Translations under genes and position numbers: made by a program | Part shown: positions 28,438 through 37,741 of the stretch, piece after piece | Position numbering within the stretch: position 1 is the stretch's first letter | Layout: every line of letters begins with the position of its first letter | Source: Acinetobacter sp. WCHA45 | GTDB taxonomy: Bacteria; Pseudomonadota; Gammaproteobacteria; Pseudomonadales; Moraxellaceae | Direction of reading: 5' to 3' | DNA length: 64,000 bases | Assembly (NCBI RefSeq): GCF_002165255.2 | Contig: NZ_CP028561.1 | Location: 1,364,001 to 1,428,000, forward strand | The notes under the pieces: generated by a model | The model's database searches: none | The model's input: the letters and a program-made list of their open reading frames with translations, nothing else | Told to the model about the DNA's origin: nothing

Positions 28438-29066
28438 TGAAAATTAAAAAGGGTTTTACCCTTGTTGAATTGCTGGTTGCAATTGCTATTTTTGCCGTAC
28501 TTTCAATGCTTGGTTGGAAAGTTTTTGATTATTTATTAAAAGTCAAAGATCGTAATGCAGAGCATGAAACACATTTATTTGCGTTACAAGATGCCTATCA
28601 GCAGATTCTAAGAGATAGCCTGCAAATTATTCCATTAACGGCAAATGATGGTCGACAATTACAAGCCGCTTTGGTGCTAAATGATCGTGGTTTTATGTTT
28701 AGTAAAGCAGGGGTGTCCGATCCGTTGAAACAAGGTTTGTCACCTTATGAACGTATTGAATATCGCTACGATTCAACACAGAAAAAAGTTTATCGACTCA
28801 AATATTCAAATCTAAATATTCCAAATCGGGTACAACCCATCTCAAGTACCTTATTAGAAAATGTAGATCAATTTAAAGTAATCGTGATGAATCCACAGGA
28901 ACTGACACAATGGCCTGAAAATATTGGTGATCCTAATAATATTAATGAGTTAAAAAAATTACCATTAGGCATAAAAATACAGCTTAGTGTTGCAGGCACG
29001 GATTACGAGTGGATTTATAGTCTACTGAATGCAAATCAATTGTTGGGAAATAACTCACCACCATGA
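28434..29066 (+). CDS. gspJ: Type II secretion minor pseudopilin GspJ
   Basis: This 210-residue pseudopilin has KGFTLVELLVAIAIFAVLS at the N-terminus, the cleavage site plus Glu5, then a larger beta-rich domain containing IEYRYDSTQKKVYRL. It is third of the overlapping gsp block. GspJ binds GspI and GspK in the pseudopilus tip. Confidence 0.88.
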   Translation: MMKIKKGFTLVELLVAIAIFAVLSMLGWKVFDYLLKVKDRNAEHETHLFALQDAYQQILRDSLQIIPLTANDGRQLQAALVLNDRGFMFSKAGVSDPLKQGLSPYERIEYRYDSTQKKVYRLKYSNLNIPNRVQPISSTLLENVDQFKVIVMNPQELTQWPENIGDPNNINELKKLPLGIKIQLSVAGTDYEWIYSLLNANQLLGNNSPP

Positions 29067-30019
29067 AAAACTATTCATCTCAGCGTGGCGTAGCTTTATT
29101 AACGATTTTAGTCATGGTTGCTTTAGCAACGATTTTGGCTGCAACAATTGCAAAACGACAAACCAATACCGCTGAAAATACGGGCTATTTGATGCGTCAG
29201 GATCAATCGTTATTGTATGCAAAAAGTGCAGAAGCTTTTTTTTCAGAGTTACTCATTCAAGATAGCGATAATGGTAGTAGTATTGATCATTTACAGGAAA
29301 ACTGGGCAAAACCGATGCCATCATTTCCCGTAGAAGATGGATCAGTCTCAGGAAAACTACTAGATGAGTCAGGAAAGTTTAATCTAAATAATTTGGTTAA
29401 GGCTGATGGCAATCAAGTTGATGATTCTGCTCGACGTTGGTTTGAAAAGTTATTGCAACGTGTAGGTCTGCCTGCTGAACTCAGTCAAGCTGTGATTGAT
29501 TGGCAAGACACAAATGATGAAGTGACTGGCGCAATGGGTGCGGAGAGTAGCTATTACCAAGGACTAGATCCTGCATATTTAACGCCGAATACCAAGTTTC
29601 ATAGTATAGAAGAATTAAAACTTGTACGAGGTTTTGAAGGCAAAAACTACGATTTGATCAAACCTTATGTCACGGCATTACCTGAACAGACTAAGGTGAA
29701 TATGAATACAGCACCTGCATTACTATTAGCTAGTATTGATCCTAAAGTAGATGTCAAAGCTATCGAACAACAATTAAAAATCAAGGAAACTGAGTTAACG
29801 CATTTTAATAATGTAGATGATTTATGGAAATTAAGTGCTTTTTCTGGGATAGATGAACAGAGTAAAACGGATGCCGCATCTTTATTAGATAGTAAGTCAA
29901 ATTATTTTACGGCTCAAATTGAAGTGATGCTAAATGAGCGTAAGCGCCAATTTAACAGCTTAATGATGAGAAAAGATAAACAAGTGATTGTGTATTCAAG
30001 AAGTCTTGCACCATTCTAG
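29063..30019 (+). CDS. gspK: Type II secretion minor pseudopilin GspK
   Basis: This 318-residue protein starts with QRGVALLTILVMVALAT. The Glu5 common to pseudopilins is replaced by Thr, as expected for GspK, which caps the tip. A globular domain follows with GKFNLNNLV, a helix-hairpin-like segment (VIDWQDTNDE) and VNMNTAPALLLAS. It overlaps gspJ by four bases. No gspL or gspM follows, so in this genome the type II genes are scattered, as reported for Acinetobacter. Confidence 0.88.
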   Translation: MKNYSSQRGVALLTILVMVALATILAATIAKRQTNTAENTGYLMRQDQSLLYAKSAEAFFSELLIQDSDNGSSIDHLQENWAKPMPSFPVEDGSVSGKLLDESGKFNLNNLVKADGNQVDDSARRWFEKLLQRVGLPAELSQAVIDWQDTNDEVTGAMGAESSYYQGLDPAYLTPNTKFHSIEELKLVRGFEGKNYDLIKPYVTALPEQTKVNMNTAPALLLASIDPKVDVKAIEQQLKIKETELTHFNNVDDLWKLSAFSGIDEQSKTDAASLLDSKSNYFTAQIEVMLNERKRQFNSLMMRKDKQVIVYSRSLAPF

Positions 30020-30129
30020 TCTTTGTATAGATTGGATTATTGAATAGTCACAAGGCTTAAAATCAATCCCACCGATGATTTTTTTGCTTTATAATAAAAT
30101 CTGTTTGCAGATATAGATCAGCTTGGTGC

Positions 30130-30726
30130 ATGTTAATTCGTAAATTATTTAAGTTTGAAAATGCTCATATTGTACGTAATTGTTCATCAGATCGCTGTAA
30201 GCGTTCGATTCACGGGCATAGTTATAAAGTTGAATTACTGTTAAAAGCCTCAAAATTAGATCATGGGCAAATGGTCTATGATTTTGGTCTATTAAAAGGT
30301 GTGATTAAAGAGCTTTTTGACAGTTTTGATCACGCAATTTGTTATTGGCAAAAAGATGATCCTGAATATATTCAAGCGTGTAAAACTTTTAGTGCACGTT
30401 GGGTTGCCTTGCCAGTTTCACCATCAGCTGAACAGTTTTCAAGGATTTTCTTTTATCTAGCGCAACAGGTGCTCGCTTCAACCACAACACAGAATGGTGA
30501 GGGTGATGTTGAGGTCTATTCAGTGATCGTGCATGAAACTGATACAGGTTACGCACAAAGTTTTTTAGAAGATATTGAAAATGAGCAAATGGGTTTACTT
30601 AGCCTAGACCAAATTATTTTTTCAGAGCAAGTACAAGTGGAGTGGAGTGATCCTCAAATGTATGAAAATCTGAAAAATGGAATTAAATTCCAAAATCCAA
30701 ATGTAGAGTTACAAGTTAACATTTAA
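30130..30726 (+). CDS. 6-pyruvoyl/6-carboxy-tetrahydropterin synthase family protein (QueD-like, long form)
   Basis: This 198-residue protein has the zinc and catalytic signature of the PTPS/QueD fold: FENAHIV near residue 9, the Cys-containing segment CKRSIHGHSYKVEL, and the late HETDTGYA with a catalytic histidine-aspartate pair. QueD makes 6-carboxy-tetrahydropterin for queuosine. Bacterial QueD is usually near 120 residues; here about 70 more lie in an insert after DHAICYW and in a C-terminal tail. The function as QueD is probable but not certain. Confidence 0.75.
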   Translation: MLIRKLFKFENAHIVRNCSSDRCKRSIHGHSYKVELLLKASKLDHGQMVYDFGLLKGVIKELFDSFDHAICYWQKDDPEYIQACKTFSARWVALPVSPSAEQFSRIFFYLAQQVLASTTTQNGEGDVEVYSVIVHETDTGYAQSFLEDIENEQMGLLSLDQIIFSEQVQVEWSDPQMYENLKNGIKFQNPNVELQVNI

Positions 30727-30771
30727 GTCAGCAAGATTTAAATGTTGGGGTCGTTATTTCAAGGAATGTTG

Positions 30772-31485
30772 ATGCAATTTACTGAACAGCAGCAGGAAAA
30801 ACTTAATAAAGTTCAGTTGGATGAGTCATGGAAAATCTCTTTGTCAGAATTTCTACTCAGTCAGAAAATGGATCATTTAAGAGAGTTTCTACAGCAACAA
30901 ATCCTTGCTCAGAAAACGATTTATCCACCTAGCAAGCAAATTTTCAATGCATTGAATACAACCCCGTTACAGGATGTAAAAGTCGTGATATTGGGTCAAG
31001 ATCCATATCATGGCCCTAATCAAGCCAATGGTCTAAGCTTTTCTGTACAAAGAGGGGTTGCATTACCACCATCTTTGCGTAATATTTTTCATGAATTACA
31101 TACTGATCTCACAGTGCCGATTTCACGTCATGGGGATTTAAGTAAATGGGCTGCTCAAGGGGTATTGCTATTAAACAGTGTACTCACTGTTGAAGCAGGA
31201 CAGCCAACTTCTCATCAAAAGCAAGGCTGGGAAGAATTTACTGATGCTGTAATTGATGTGTTAAATGAACAGCGTGAGCATGTTGTGTTTATCTTATGGG
31301 GTGCTTATGCACAACGTAAAGGACAGCGCATTGATCGAAATAAACATCTAGTGTTAACAGCAGCTCATCCATCACCACTTGCTGCAAACCGAGGTGGTTT
31401 TTTTGGCTGTAAAGTATTTTCTAAAACAAATCATTATTTGAAACAACATGGCATTGAGCCAATAGACTGGCAACTGGACGCATAA
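30772..31485 (+). CDS. ung: Uracil-DNA glycosylase
   Basis: This enzyme of about 237 residues removes uracil from DNA. It has [18 protein letters not shown] with the catalytic aspartate, LLNSVLTV, and the leucine-loop segment [16 protein letters not shown] chose the ATG at 30772 because AAGGA lies at the right distance; starts at 30742 and 30766 would add residues not found in family 1 UDGs. Its stop overlaps the next gene by one base. Confidence 0.94.
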   Translation: MQFTEQQQEKLNKVQLDESWKISLSEFLLSQKMDHLREFLQQQILAQKTIYPPSKQIFNALNTTPLQDVKVVILGQDPYHGPNQANGLSFSVQRGVALPPSLRNIFHELHTDLTVPISRHGDLSKWAAQGVLLLNSVLTVEAGQPTSHQKQGWEEFTDAVIDVLNEQREHVVFILWGAYAQRKGQRIDRNKHLVLTAAHPSPLAANRGGFFGCKVFSKTNHYLKQHGIEPIDWQLDA

Positions 31486-32606
31486 TGAATTCTCCCGATT
31501 TAAATAGTTATCACCCAGATTTAATCATCGAAAACGCTAAAAATGGTTGGCGTATTGTTCGTTTAAACCGACCAAAATCTTTACATGCACTTGATGAGTC
31601 AATTGTGAGCGCTTTATTGAAAGTATTTGAATATTTTCATGAAGATGACAGTGTTAAAGCAATTTGGTTTGATTCAACCACACCGAAAGCATTTTGCGCA
31701 GGTGGTGATGTTCGTAAACTCCGTCAACTTGTCATTAATAATGAAGTAGATACGGCAAATAAGTTTTTTGAACAAGAATATGCGCTTGATTTATTGCTTC
31801 ATAACTATGCTAAGCCAATTGTAGTTTGGGGTGAAGGTTATGTCATGGGTGGTGGTTTAGGCCTATTCATGGCTGCGCCATTTCGTCTAGTTACACCTTA
31901 TTCACGTCTTGCAATGCCTGAAATCAATATTGGCCTCTATCCTGATGTAGGGGGGAGTCGTTTCCTTGCAGATCGTGGTCAAATTGGGCTGTTTACAGGT
32001 TTAACGGGTTCAATCATGACTTCAGCTGGTGCTTTTAGCATTGGTTGGGCAACTCATATTTGTGAAGCACAGCGAGATAATGTTCTTCAAAAAGTTTTGA
32101 ATGTGGATTGGAATCATTATCCTGCGGGTACTTTCCGTGCAATCGATGATACTTTAAATAGTCTACATCGCCCTGTATCATCAGGTCCGTTACAAAATTC
32201 AATCGATGTGATTCATAGCGTATGTCGTGGTCAAAGTTTTGAGTATGACTATCAAGCGATTATTGGTTTGAGTGATGCAAGTAGTGATTGGTTACGTCAG
32301 GCAAGTGAGAATCTGCAAAAAGGTTCTCCAAGTACTGCTGCGATTACATGGTTGCTATGGCAATGGGGTAAGCAAGGACATGCTTGGGATGAAGTTTTTG
32401 CACTAGAATCACAAATCTCTGATTGGAAAATCCGCCATCCAGATTTTGTTGAGGGTGTCCGTGCACGTTTAGTTGATAAAGACTTATCACCAGAATGGAA
32501 AGCAGCGGAAAAGATTACATTGAAAGATATTTTATGTGATTGTGCTCCAGTAACTACAATTGATAGTTGGAATGCTTTATTAAGACAATATGGTGTTATT
32601 GCTTAA
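31485..32606 (+). CDS. Enoyl-CoA hydratase/isomerase family protein (3-hydroxyisobutyryl-CoA hydrolase-like)
   Basis: This 373-residue crotonase-fold protein has FCAGGDVRKL (oxyanion hole) and MGGGLGLFMAAPFRLVTPYSRLAMPEINIGLYPDVGGS. The Glu in MPEI and the length match the ECH_2 subgroup, which contains 3-hydroxyisobutyryl-CoA hydrolase of valine breakdown. No other valine genes are nearby, so substrate is inferred. The ATG overlaps the ung stop codon. Confidence 0.8.
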   Translation: MNSPDLNSYHPDLIIENAKNGWRIVRLNRPKSLHALDESIVSALLKVFEYFHEDDSVKAIWFDSTTPKAFCAGGDVRKLRQLVINNEVDTANKFFEQEYALDLLLHNYAKPIVVWGEGYVMGGGLGLFMAAPFRLVTPYSRLAMPEINIGLYPDVGGSRFLADRGQIGLFTGLTGSIMTSAGAFSIGWATHICEAQRDNVLQKVLNVDWNHYPAGTFRAIDDTLNSLHRPVSSGPLQNSIDVIHSVCRGQSFEYDYQAIIGLSDASSDWLRQASENLQKGSPSTAAITWLLWQWGKQGHAWDEVFALESQISDWKIRHPDFVEGVRARLVDKDLSPEWKAAEKITLKDILCDCAPVTTIDSWNALLRQYGVIA

Positions 32607-32611
32607 AATCG

Positions 32612-33136
32612 ATGAGTATAGACGTCACAACTTCAGAAAACTTTAATGATGAATATTGGATGCAGCTTGCTTATGAGCAAGCTGCATTAGCTGCTTCGCA
32701 GGGTGAAATTCCTGTTGGAGCGGTGATAGTGAGTCAAGAGAAAGTTATTGGTGCTGGTTATAATGCACCAATTAAACAATCTGATCCTACCGCCCATGCT
32801 GAAATTCAAGCTTTACGTGCAGCTTGTCAATCATTGAATAATTATCGTTTACCAGATGATGCTATATTATATGTGACGCTTGAACCTTGTACGATGTGTG
32901 TTGGCGCACTCATTCATGCTCGTGTCAAAAAAGTAGTGTTTGCTACGACAGAGCCTAAGGCTGGTTCGTTGGTCAGTGCTCGACAATTATTAGAAAATGG
33001 CTATTACAATCATAAATTCGTATTTGAACAAGGTTGTATGCAAGCTGAATGTTCATTGCAATTAAGTGAATTTTTTAAACAAAGACGAGAAGAAAAAAAG
33101 AAAACTCGGCTATTAAAAACGTCCTTAAATGATTAA
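32612..33136 (+). CDS. tadA: tRNA-specific adenosine deaminase TadA
   Basis: This protein of about 174 residues has the deaminase signature HAEIQAL (zinc histidine and catalytic glutamate) and PCTMCVGALIHARV (zinc cysteines). TadA converts A34 to inosine in tRNA-Arg(ACG). The ATG at 32612 lies just after the hydratase stop; earlier frames overlap that gene and are not conserved. The basic tail after FFKQRREEKKKTR is usual for the family. Confidence 0.92.
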   Translation: MSIDVTTSENFNDEYWMQLAYEQAALAASQGEIPVGAVIVSQEKVIGAGYNAPIKQSDPTAHAEIQALRAACQSLNNYRLPDDAILYVTLEPCTMCVGALIHARVKKVVFATTEPKAGSLVSARQLLENGYYNHKFVFEQGCMQAECSLQLSEFFKQRREEKKKTRLLKTSLND

Positions 33137-33202
33137 AAATGTCTCATTAGTTGTGGCAAACTATGCCTCCGAAGATTTTAGCTAAATCAAAAAGGCAAAG
33201 TT

Positions 33203-33643
33203 ATGCGTAACGCAATCACCATACAAAAAGAATTCAACGCACCAATTTCTGAAGTTTTTGACTTATTGTCAAAGCACGCAACTTATAGTAAAGCATTTGC
33301 TCCTTTACAAGTTGTACGTGTAAAAGATTCTGCTGATCCTCAGCGTCCAGATGGAATCGGTTCAATTCGCCGTATGGGCTTTGGACCAATCAAGCCTCTT
33401 CAAGAAGAAATCACATTACTAGAAGAGAATAAACGTATTGAATATAAATTGATTAATAATCCTTTGGTTAAACACCATCTCGGGCAAATTGATTTTAAAG
33501 AAATCACACCGTTTATTACTTTAGTGACTTACAAGATTGAATTTACAGCAAAAGCGCCTTTTGTAAGTAAATTAGTTCTTGCACAACTCAAAGCAGCGAT
33601 TACACTAGGTTTTTCAAAGTTAGCGAAGTCAGTTGCTTCATAA
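33203..33643 (+). CDS. SRPBCC (START-like) family protein
   Basis: This 146-residue protein fits the polyketide cyclase/dehydrase-like SRPBCC fold: the N-terminal strand ITIQKEFNAPISEVFDLLSKH, a middle RMGFGP region and a long C-terminal helix. These proteins form a hydrophobic pocket for a lipid or aromatic ligand. No partner gene indicates its ligand. It lies 9 bp before cmk. Confidence 0.7.
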   Translation: MRNAITIQKEFNAPISEVFDLLSKHATYSKAFAPLQVVRVKDSADPQRPDGIGSIRRMGFGPIKPLQEEITLLEENKRIEYKLINNPLVKHHLGQIDFKEITPFITLVTYKIEFTAKAPFVSKLVLAQLKAAITLGFSKLAKSVAS

Positions 33644-33652
33644 GAGACGGGA

Positions 33653-34333
33653 ATGACAGTTCATATTATTACGATTGATGGTCCTAGTGGTTCTGGTAAA
33701 GGGACCTTGGCAGCCAAAATAGCTGCTTATTATGGTTTTAATCTATTAGACTCTGGTGCTTTATATCGGTTACTCGGGCTGTCATTGTTTCAACGTGGCT
33801 TACTTGATCAAATCGACTCTAATTTAGGTCAATGCGTTGAATACGCAACGAATTTAGATATTGAATTTAAAACGACTGAGGCTGCGACTCTTGTTTTACT
33901 AGAAGGTGTAGATGTCACAAATACCATTCGTACTGAACAGGTCGGAGAATATGCCTCTAAAGTTGCAACTGTTCCTGAATTAAGAAAAGCATTATTTGCG
34001 CGCCAACGTGCATTTATTCAAGCCCCTGGTTTGGTAGCTGATGGACGAGATATGGCGACATCAATTTTTCCAGAGGCTCAAGCTAAAATATACTTAACAG
34101 CATCGGCTGAATCTCGAGCAGAGCGTAGAGTAAAACAGTTGCAGGGTATGGGTCTTGATGCTAAAATAAGCGACATTTTATTTAACATACAGGCTAGAGA
34201 TAAAAGAGATATGGAGCGAGCTGTTGCTCCGCTCAAGCCAGCTGAAGACGCGTATATCATTGATAGTTCTACAATAGGCATCAATGAAGTATTTCAGTTA
34301 ATGGTGAACTATATCGATAGCCGTATTCAATAG
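33653..34333 (+). CDS. cmk: Cytidylate kinase
   Basis: This 226-residue kinase phosphorylates CMP and dCMP. The P-loop [14 protein letters not shown], the [13 protein letters not shown] segment, and [15 protein letters not shown] with the nucleotide-binding arginine/aspartate are intact. cmk directly upstream of rpsA is the usual gammaproteobacterial order. Confidence 0.95.
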   Translation: MTVHIITIDGPSGSGKGTLAAKIAAYYGFNLLDSGALYRLLGLSLFQRGLLDQIDSNLGQCVEYATNLDIEFKTTEAATLVLLEGVDVTNTIRTEQVGEYASKVATVPELRKALFARQRAFIQAPGLVADGRDMATSIFPEAQAKIYLTASAESRAERRVKQLQGMGLDAKISDILFNIQARDKRDMERAVAPLKPAEDAYIIDSSTIGINEVFQLMVNYIDSRIQ

Positions 34334-34448
34334 ATAGACCATTTTATTTTCAGTTGAAGCATTGCTTGATCAGATTTTTTGGACAATGTAACAACTTAAC
34401 TAAACCGGCCTTGTCTGATCCAAGACCGCGGACTTTATCAGGTATATC

Positions 34449-36131
34449 ATGACCGAATCTTTTGCAGCCCTCTTTGAAGAAAGTGAATTAAACCTCAACG
34501 TTGAAAAGGGTGCAGTCATCCAAGGTACTGTTGTTAGTATCGATTCTGACTGGGTTACTGTTGACACTGGCCTTAAATCTGAAGGCGTAGTTGACCGTGC
34601 TGAATTTTTAAATGAACAACGTGAACTTGAAGTTCAAGTTGGCGATACTGTTGACGTAGTTGTTGAAGCGCTTGACAACGGTATGGGTCAAACAGTTTTA
34701 TCACGTGAAAAAGCGAAACGTGCTGAAACTTGGACTAAACTTGAGAAAATCTTTGAAGACGGCGAAATCGTTACTGGTGTTATCTCTGGTAAGGTTAAAG
34801 GTGGTTTCACTGTTGACATTGGTCCTGTACGTGCATTCTTACCAGGTTCTTTAGTTGACACTCGTCCTATCCGTGACACAACTCACCTTGAAGGTAAAGA
34901 GTTAGAGTTCAAAGTAATCAAACTTGATGCTAAGCGTAACAACGTTGTAGTTTCTCGTCGTGCAGTTATGGAAGCTGAATCTTCAGCTGACCGTGAAGCA
35001 TTACTTGCTCAACTTGAAGAAGGTCAAACAGTTACAGGTACTATCAAGAACCTTACTGATTACGGCGCGTTCGTTGACCTTGGCGGTATCGATGGTCTTC
35101 TACATATCACAGATATGGCTTGGAAGCGTATCAAGCACCCTTCAGAAGTTGTTGAAGTTGGTCAAGAAGTTACTGTTAAAGTACTTAAATTTGACCGCGA
35201 GCGTAACCGCGTATCTTTAGGTCTTAAGCAATTAGGCGAAGATCCATGGTTAGCGATCATGAGCCGTTACCCTAAAGGTTCTATCGTTAAAGCACGTGTA
35301 ACTAACTTAACTGACTACGGTTGCTTTGCAGAAATCGCTGAAGGCGTTGAAGGCTTAGTACACGTTTCAGAAATGGACCACACAAACAAAAACATCCACC
35401 CATCTAAAGTTGTTCAGATCGGTGACGAAGTTGATGTTATGGTTCTTGAAGTTGACGAAGAACGTCGTCGTATTTCATTGGGTATCAAACAAACTCGTGC
35501 TAACCCATGGGAAGAGTTTGCTAAAGCAAATGAAAAAGGCGAAAAAGTTTCTGGTACGATCAAGTCAATCACTGATTTCGGTATCTTCATCGGTTTATCT
35601 GGTGGTATCGACGGTTTAGTACATTTATCTGACATTTCTTGGAACGAACAAGGCGAAGAAGCTATCCGTCGTTACAAGAAAGGTGACACAGTTGAAGCAG
35701 TTATCTTATCTGTAGACGCTGAAGGTAACCGTATCAGCCTTGGTATCAAGCAATTAAACAGCGATCCATTCAATGATTTCTTAGCTGCGAACGAGCGCGG
35801 TGCTTTAGTTAAAGGTACTGTAACTGCTGTTGATGCTAAAGGTGCTACAGTTAAATTAGCTGATGACATCGAAGCAACGCTTAAAGCTTCTGAAATCAAC
35901 CGTGACCGCGTTGAAGATGCAACTAAATTCTTAGAAGTTGGTCAAGAAGTTGAAGCGAAGATCATCAACGTTGATCGTAAATCTCGCTCTATCAACTTGT
36001 CTATCAAAGCGAAAGACGAAGCTGAAGAGAAAGAAGCTGTGAACAATGCTCGTCAAGCAGCAGCAGCTCAAGTTTCAGAAGCTAATGGTCCTAAGACTAT
36101 TGGTGATTTGATTAAAGCTCAAATGAAGTAA
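34449..36131 (+). CDS. rpsA: 30S ribosomal protein S1
   Basis: This 560-residue protein has six S1 RNA-binding domains in a row; repeats such as [26 protein letters not shown] and [15 protein letters not shown] are easy to see. It brings mRNA to the 30S subunit and is essential in E. coli. Codon use is clearly biased (GGT, CGT, GTT, AAC), as expected for a highly expressed gene. The 115-bp leader after cmk probably holds a promoter and an S1 autoregulation site; I could not define either. Confidence 0.97.
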   Translation: MTESFAALFEESELNLNVEKGAVIQGTVVSIDSDWVTVDTGLKSEGVVDRAEFLNEQRELEVQVGDTVDVVVEALDNGMGQTVLSREKAKRAETWTKLEKIFEDGEIVTGVISGKVKGGFTVDIGPVRAFLPGSLVDTRPIRDTTHLEGKELEFKVIKLDAKRNNVVVSRRAVMEAESSADREALLAQLEEGQTVTGTIKNLTDYGAFVDLGGIDGLLHITDMAWKRIKHPSEVVEVGQEVTVKVLKFDRERNRVSLGLKQLGEDPWLAIMSRYPKGSIVKARVTNLTDYGCFAEIAEGVEGLVHVSEMDHTNKNIHPSKVVQIGDEVDVMVLEVDEERRRISLGIKQTRANPWEEFAKANEKGEKVSGTIKSITDFGIFIGLSGGIDGLVHLSDISWNEQGEEAIRRYKKGDTVEAVILSVDAEGNRISLGIKQLNSDPFNDFLAANERGALVKGTVTAVDAKGATVKLADDIEATLKASEINRDRVEDATKFLEVGQEVEAKIINVDRKSRSINLSIKAKDEAEEKEAVNNARQAAAAQVSEANGPKTIGDLIKAQMK

Positions 36132-36137
36132 TTTGTT

Positions 36138-36173
36138 AAAAGGTACATTTCTTGTAACAGAGATGTACCTTTT
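36138..36173 (+). terminator. Terminator of rpsA
   Basis: AAAAGGTACAT and ATGTACCTTTT are perfect arms around a 14-nt loop with a T-run after. Confidence 0.8.
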
Positions 36174-36189
36174 TATACAAAAATACTGC

Positions 36190-36227
36190 AAACGGTAGCG
36201 TAGTATCGATGTACTGCGCTACCGTTT
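36190..36227 (+). terminator. Second strong hairpin between rpsA and ihfB
   Basis: Two 16-nt arms starting AAACGGTAGC and ending GCTACCGTTT pair with a single G-U pair around a TCGATG loop. It stands 16 bp after the rpsA terminator. The T-run is short, so it may be a backup terminator or an element in the ihfB leader. Confidence 0.5.
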
Positions 36228-36287
36228 TGTATTTAAACAGGTTATTATTAAAATATTGAAAAGTAGCAATAATTAAAGAGGTCAACG

Positions 36288-36590
36288 ATGACTACTGACG
36301 CACTTAACAAATCTGATTTGATTGAACGGATTGCCCTTAAAAACCCTCATTTGGCAGAACCGTTGGTCGAAGATGCAGTTAAAATTATGATTGATCAAAT
36401 GATTGAAGCACTTTCGAGTGGCGATCGTATTGAGATTCGTGGTTTTGGCAGTTTTGCATTACATCATCGTGAGCCACGTTTAGGGCGTAATCCTAAAACT
36501 GGTAAATCAGTTGATGTTGCAGCAAAAGCTGTACCGCATTTCAAACCAGGTAAAGCACTTCGTGATGCAGTAAACGAGACTTTTGATTAA
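36288..36590 (+). CDS. ihfB: Integration host factor subunit beta
   Basis: This 100-residue DNA-bending protein has the HU/IHF fold. The arm region [24 protein letters not shown] includes the proline that inserts between base pairs. With IhfA it bends DNA at specific sites. rpsA-ihfB-lapA is the standard enterobacterial and Acinetobacter order. Confidence 0.94.
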   Translation: MTTDALNKSDLIERIALKNPHLAEPLVEDAVKIMIDQMIEALSSGDRIEIRGFGSFALHHREPRLGRNPKTGKSVDVAAKAVPHFKPGKALRDAVNETFD

Positions 36591-36608
36591 TAAAAAATTG
36601 AGGTGTTC

Positions 36609-36962
36609 ATGCGTTATATTCTTATAGCATTACTCATCGCCATTTTTGGTTATTCACTTGCTCTAGTTTTACAAAATCCAGCAGAATTAGAAGTAAACCT
36701 ATTGTTTACTCAAGTTCCTGCAATGCGTTTAGGTTTATTGCTTTTATTGACTTTGGCATTAGGTGTCGTGGTCGGTTTGCTTCTAGGTGTTCAAGTATTT
36801 CGTGTTTTCCAAACGAATTGGGAAATTAAACGATTACGTAAAGATATTGACCACCTCAGAAAAGAGCAGATCCAACTTGCTCAGCAAGCAGCCGCAGAAG
36901 CTGCTGCAAGCGTAAGACATGAAAAAACTGTTTTAGATGTTTATCCGAATGATAAGATCTAA
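36609..36962 (+). CDS. lapA: LapA-domain inner-membrane protein (YciS/DUF1049)
   Basis: This protein of about 117 residues has two membrane helices (RYILIALLIAIFGYSLALVLQN and MRLGLLLLLTLALGVVVGLLLGV) with NPAELEVNLLF between them, then a coiled coil. It matches LapA/YciS, which in E. coli works with LapB (YciM) in control of LPS synthesis. The ATG at 36609 has an AGG site; a GTG two codons upstream is unlikely. In E. coli lapB follows; here a pseudogene on the other strand follows instead. Confidence 0.85.
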   Translation: MRYILIALLIAIFGYSLALVLQNPAELEVNLLFTQVPAMRLGLLLLLTLALGVVVGLLLGVQVFRVFQTNWEIKRLRKDIDHLRKEQIQLAQQAAAEAAASVRHEKTVLDVYPNDKI

Positions 36963-36991
36963 TAGTTGAATTGCTATTTAGTATTGAAAAT

Positions 36992-37028
36992 GGCTATTTC
37001 ACAATTGAAGTAGCCCTTTTAGTTTTTG
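36992..37028 (+). terminator. Terminator of ihfB-lapA
   Basis: A 10-bp stem (GGCTATTTCA / TGAAGTAGCC, one G-U pair) with loop CAAT, followed by CTTTTAGTTTTT. Confidence 0.75.
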
Positions 37029-37040
37029 ATTAAAAAACAC

Positions 37041-37556
37041 TTAATTAATTTTAATTTCATTTTTCAAGTTCAATTCAAGCTGATCCATAAATTGATTAAA
37101 ACCATTAAAACTTTTTCTACTACGATTAATGCAGTTTCATTCATTTCTCGCGTTATAGGCATGTTTTCAAAAACGTTTGATTCGAGACCAAGCCTATTAA
37201 TTCGTAAGATAGTTTACGGCTAGGTGACATGTCATCACACCAAATAAATCTAAGGGTGTTGGTAAGTTTTTGTTTATTGTTGAGTTCGAGTGTTTTTAGG
37301 TCATGCAAATACCAAGGCTAATGATTAGCATCTTCTTTACAGTGAACATTGATTGCCTCTTGATATTCATTCTGCGGAAAATTAAAGGGCAGTACATATT
37401 TATTTAAACCCGCAAAGCTCATTATAAAGTGAGCAAGATTGGGCAAGAATTTTAAGCGCTGTTGTATGGGTATTTCTCGATTTTTCAAAATCTTAAAAAA
37501 TGATGGTGACTAAATTGATGCCTTTTTATGCCTATTGCAGTTTTAATCGTTTTCAT
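37041..37556 (-). pseudogene. Broken gene, probable heme-oxygenase-like (iron-containing redox enzyme) family
   Basis: No complete frame exists, but the minus strand reads as one protein through several lesions. It starts at ATG 37556 after a TAAGG site (MKTIKTAIGIKRHQFSHH), shifts frame in a six-T run near 37495-37500, continues FFKILKNREIPIQQRLKF, then NLAHFIMSFAGLNKYVLPF. It meets a TAG at 37318-37320 where HWPWYL would be expected, goes on with TLRFIWCDDMSPSRKLSYEL, and shifts twice more before ending FMDQLELNLKN. The pattern HPFF..LK, MSF..LNKYV and HWPWYLHDL resembles small heme-oxygenase-fold proteins; that family call is from memory and tentative. The decay itself is directly visible. 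Confidence 0.7.
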
Positions 37557-37680
37557 TTTTAACCTTATTCGTTTTTAATTTATTTTATGATTAAAATTTA
37601 ATCAAATTTTACTATTTGGTATGTTTTAGTTTTGTTGTTGCAACTTAAATGTAAGAAGTAAAAATGTGTTGAATGAAATT

Positions 37681-37709
37681 TTACACTTAAATTAAAACCT
37701 ATTTATAAT
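37681..37709 (+). promoter_or_regulatory. Sigma-70 promoter of pyrF
   Basis: TTACAC at 37681-37686, a 17-nt spacer and a perfect TATAAT at 37704-37709. A start of transcription near 37716 leaves a leader of about 26 nt before the TTG start codon. Confidence 0.7.
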
Positions 37710-37741
37710 AGCGACTTTGAATCAACTGGGAAGAAACGCTC

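Noticed and set aside
34660..35899. Several open frames on both strands inside rpsA
   Set aside because: They are shadows caused by biased codon use of a highly expressed gene; only the S1 frame shows domain structure.
37026..37223. Plus-strand 65-codon open frame after lapA
   Set aside because: It is antisense to the decayed minus-strand gene, has no ribosome binding site and its composition reflects only the AT-rich sequence.
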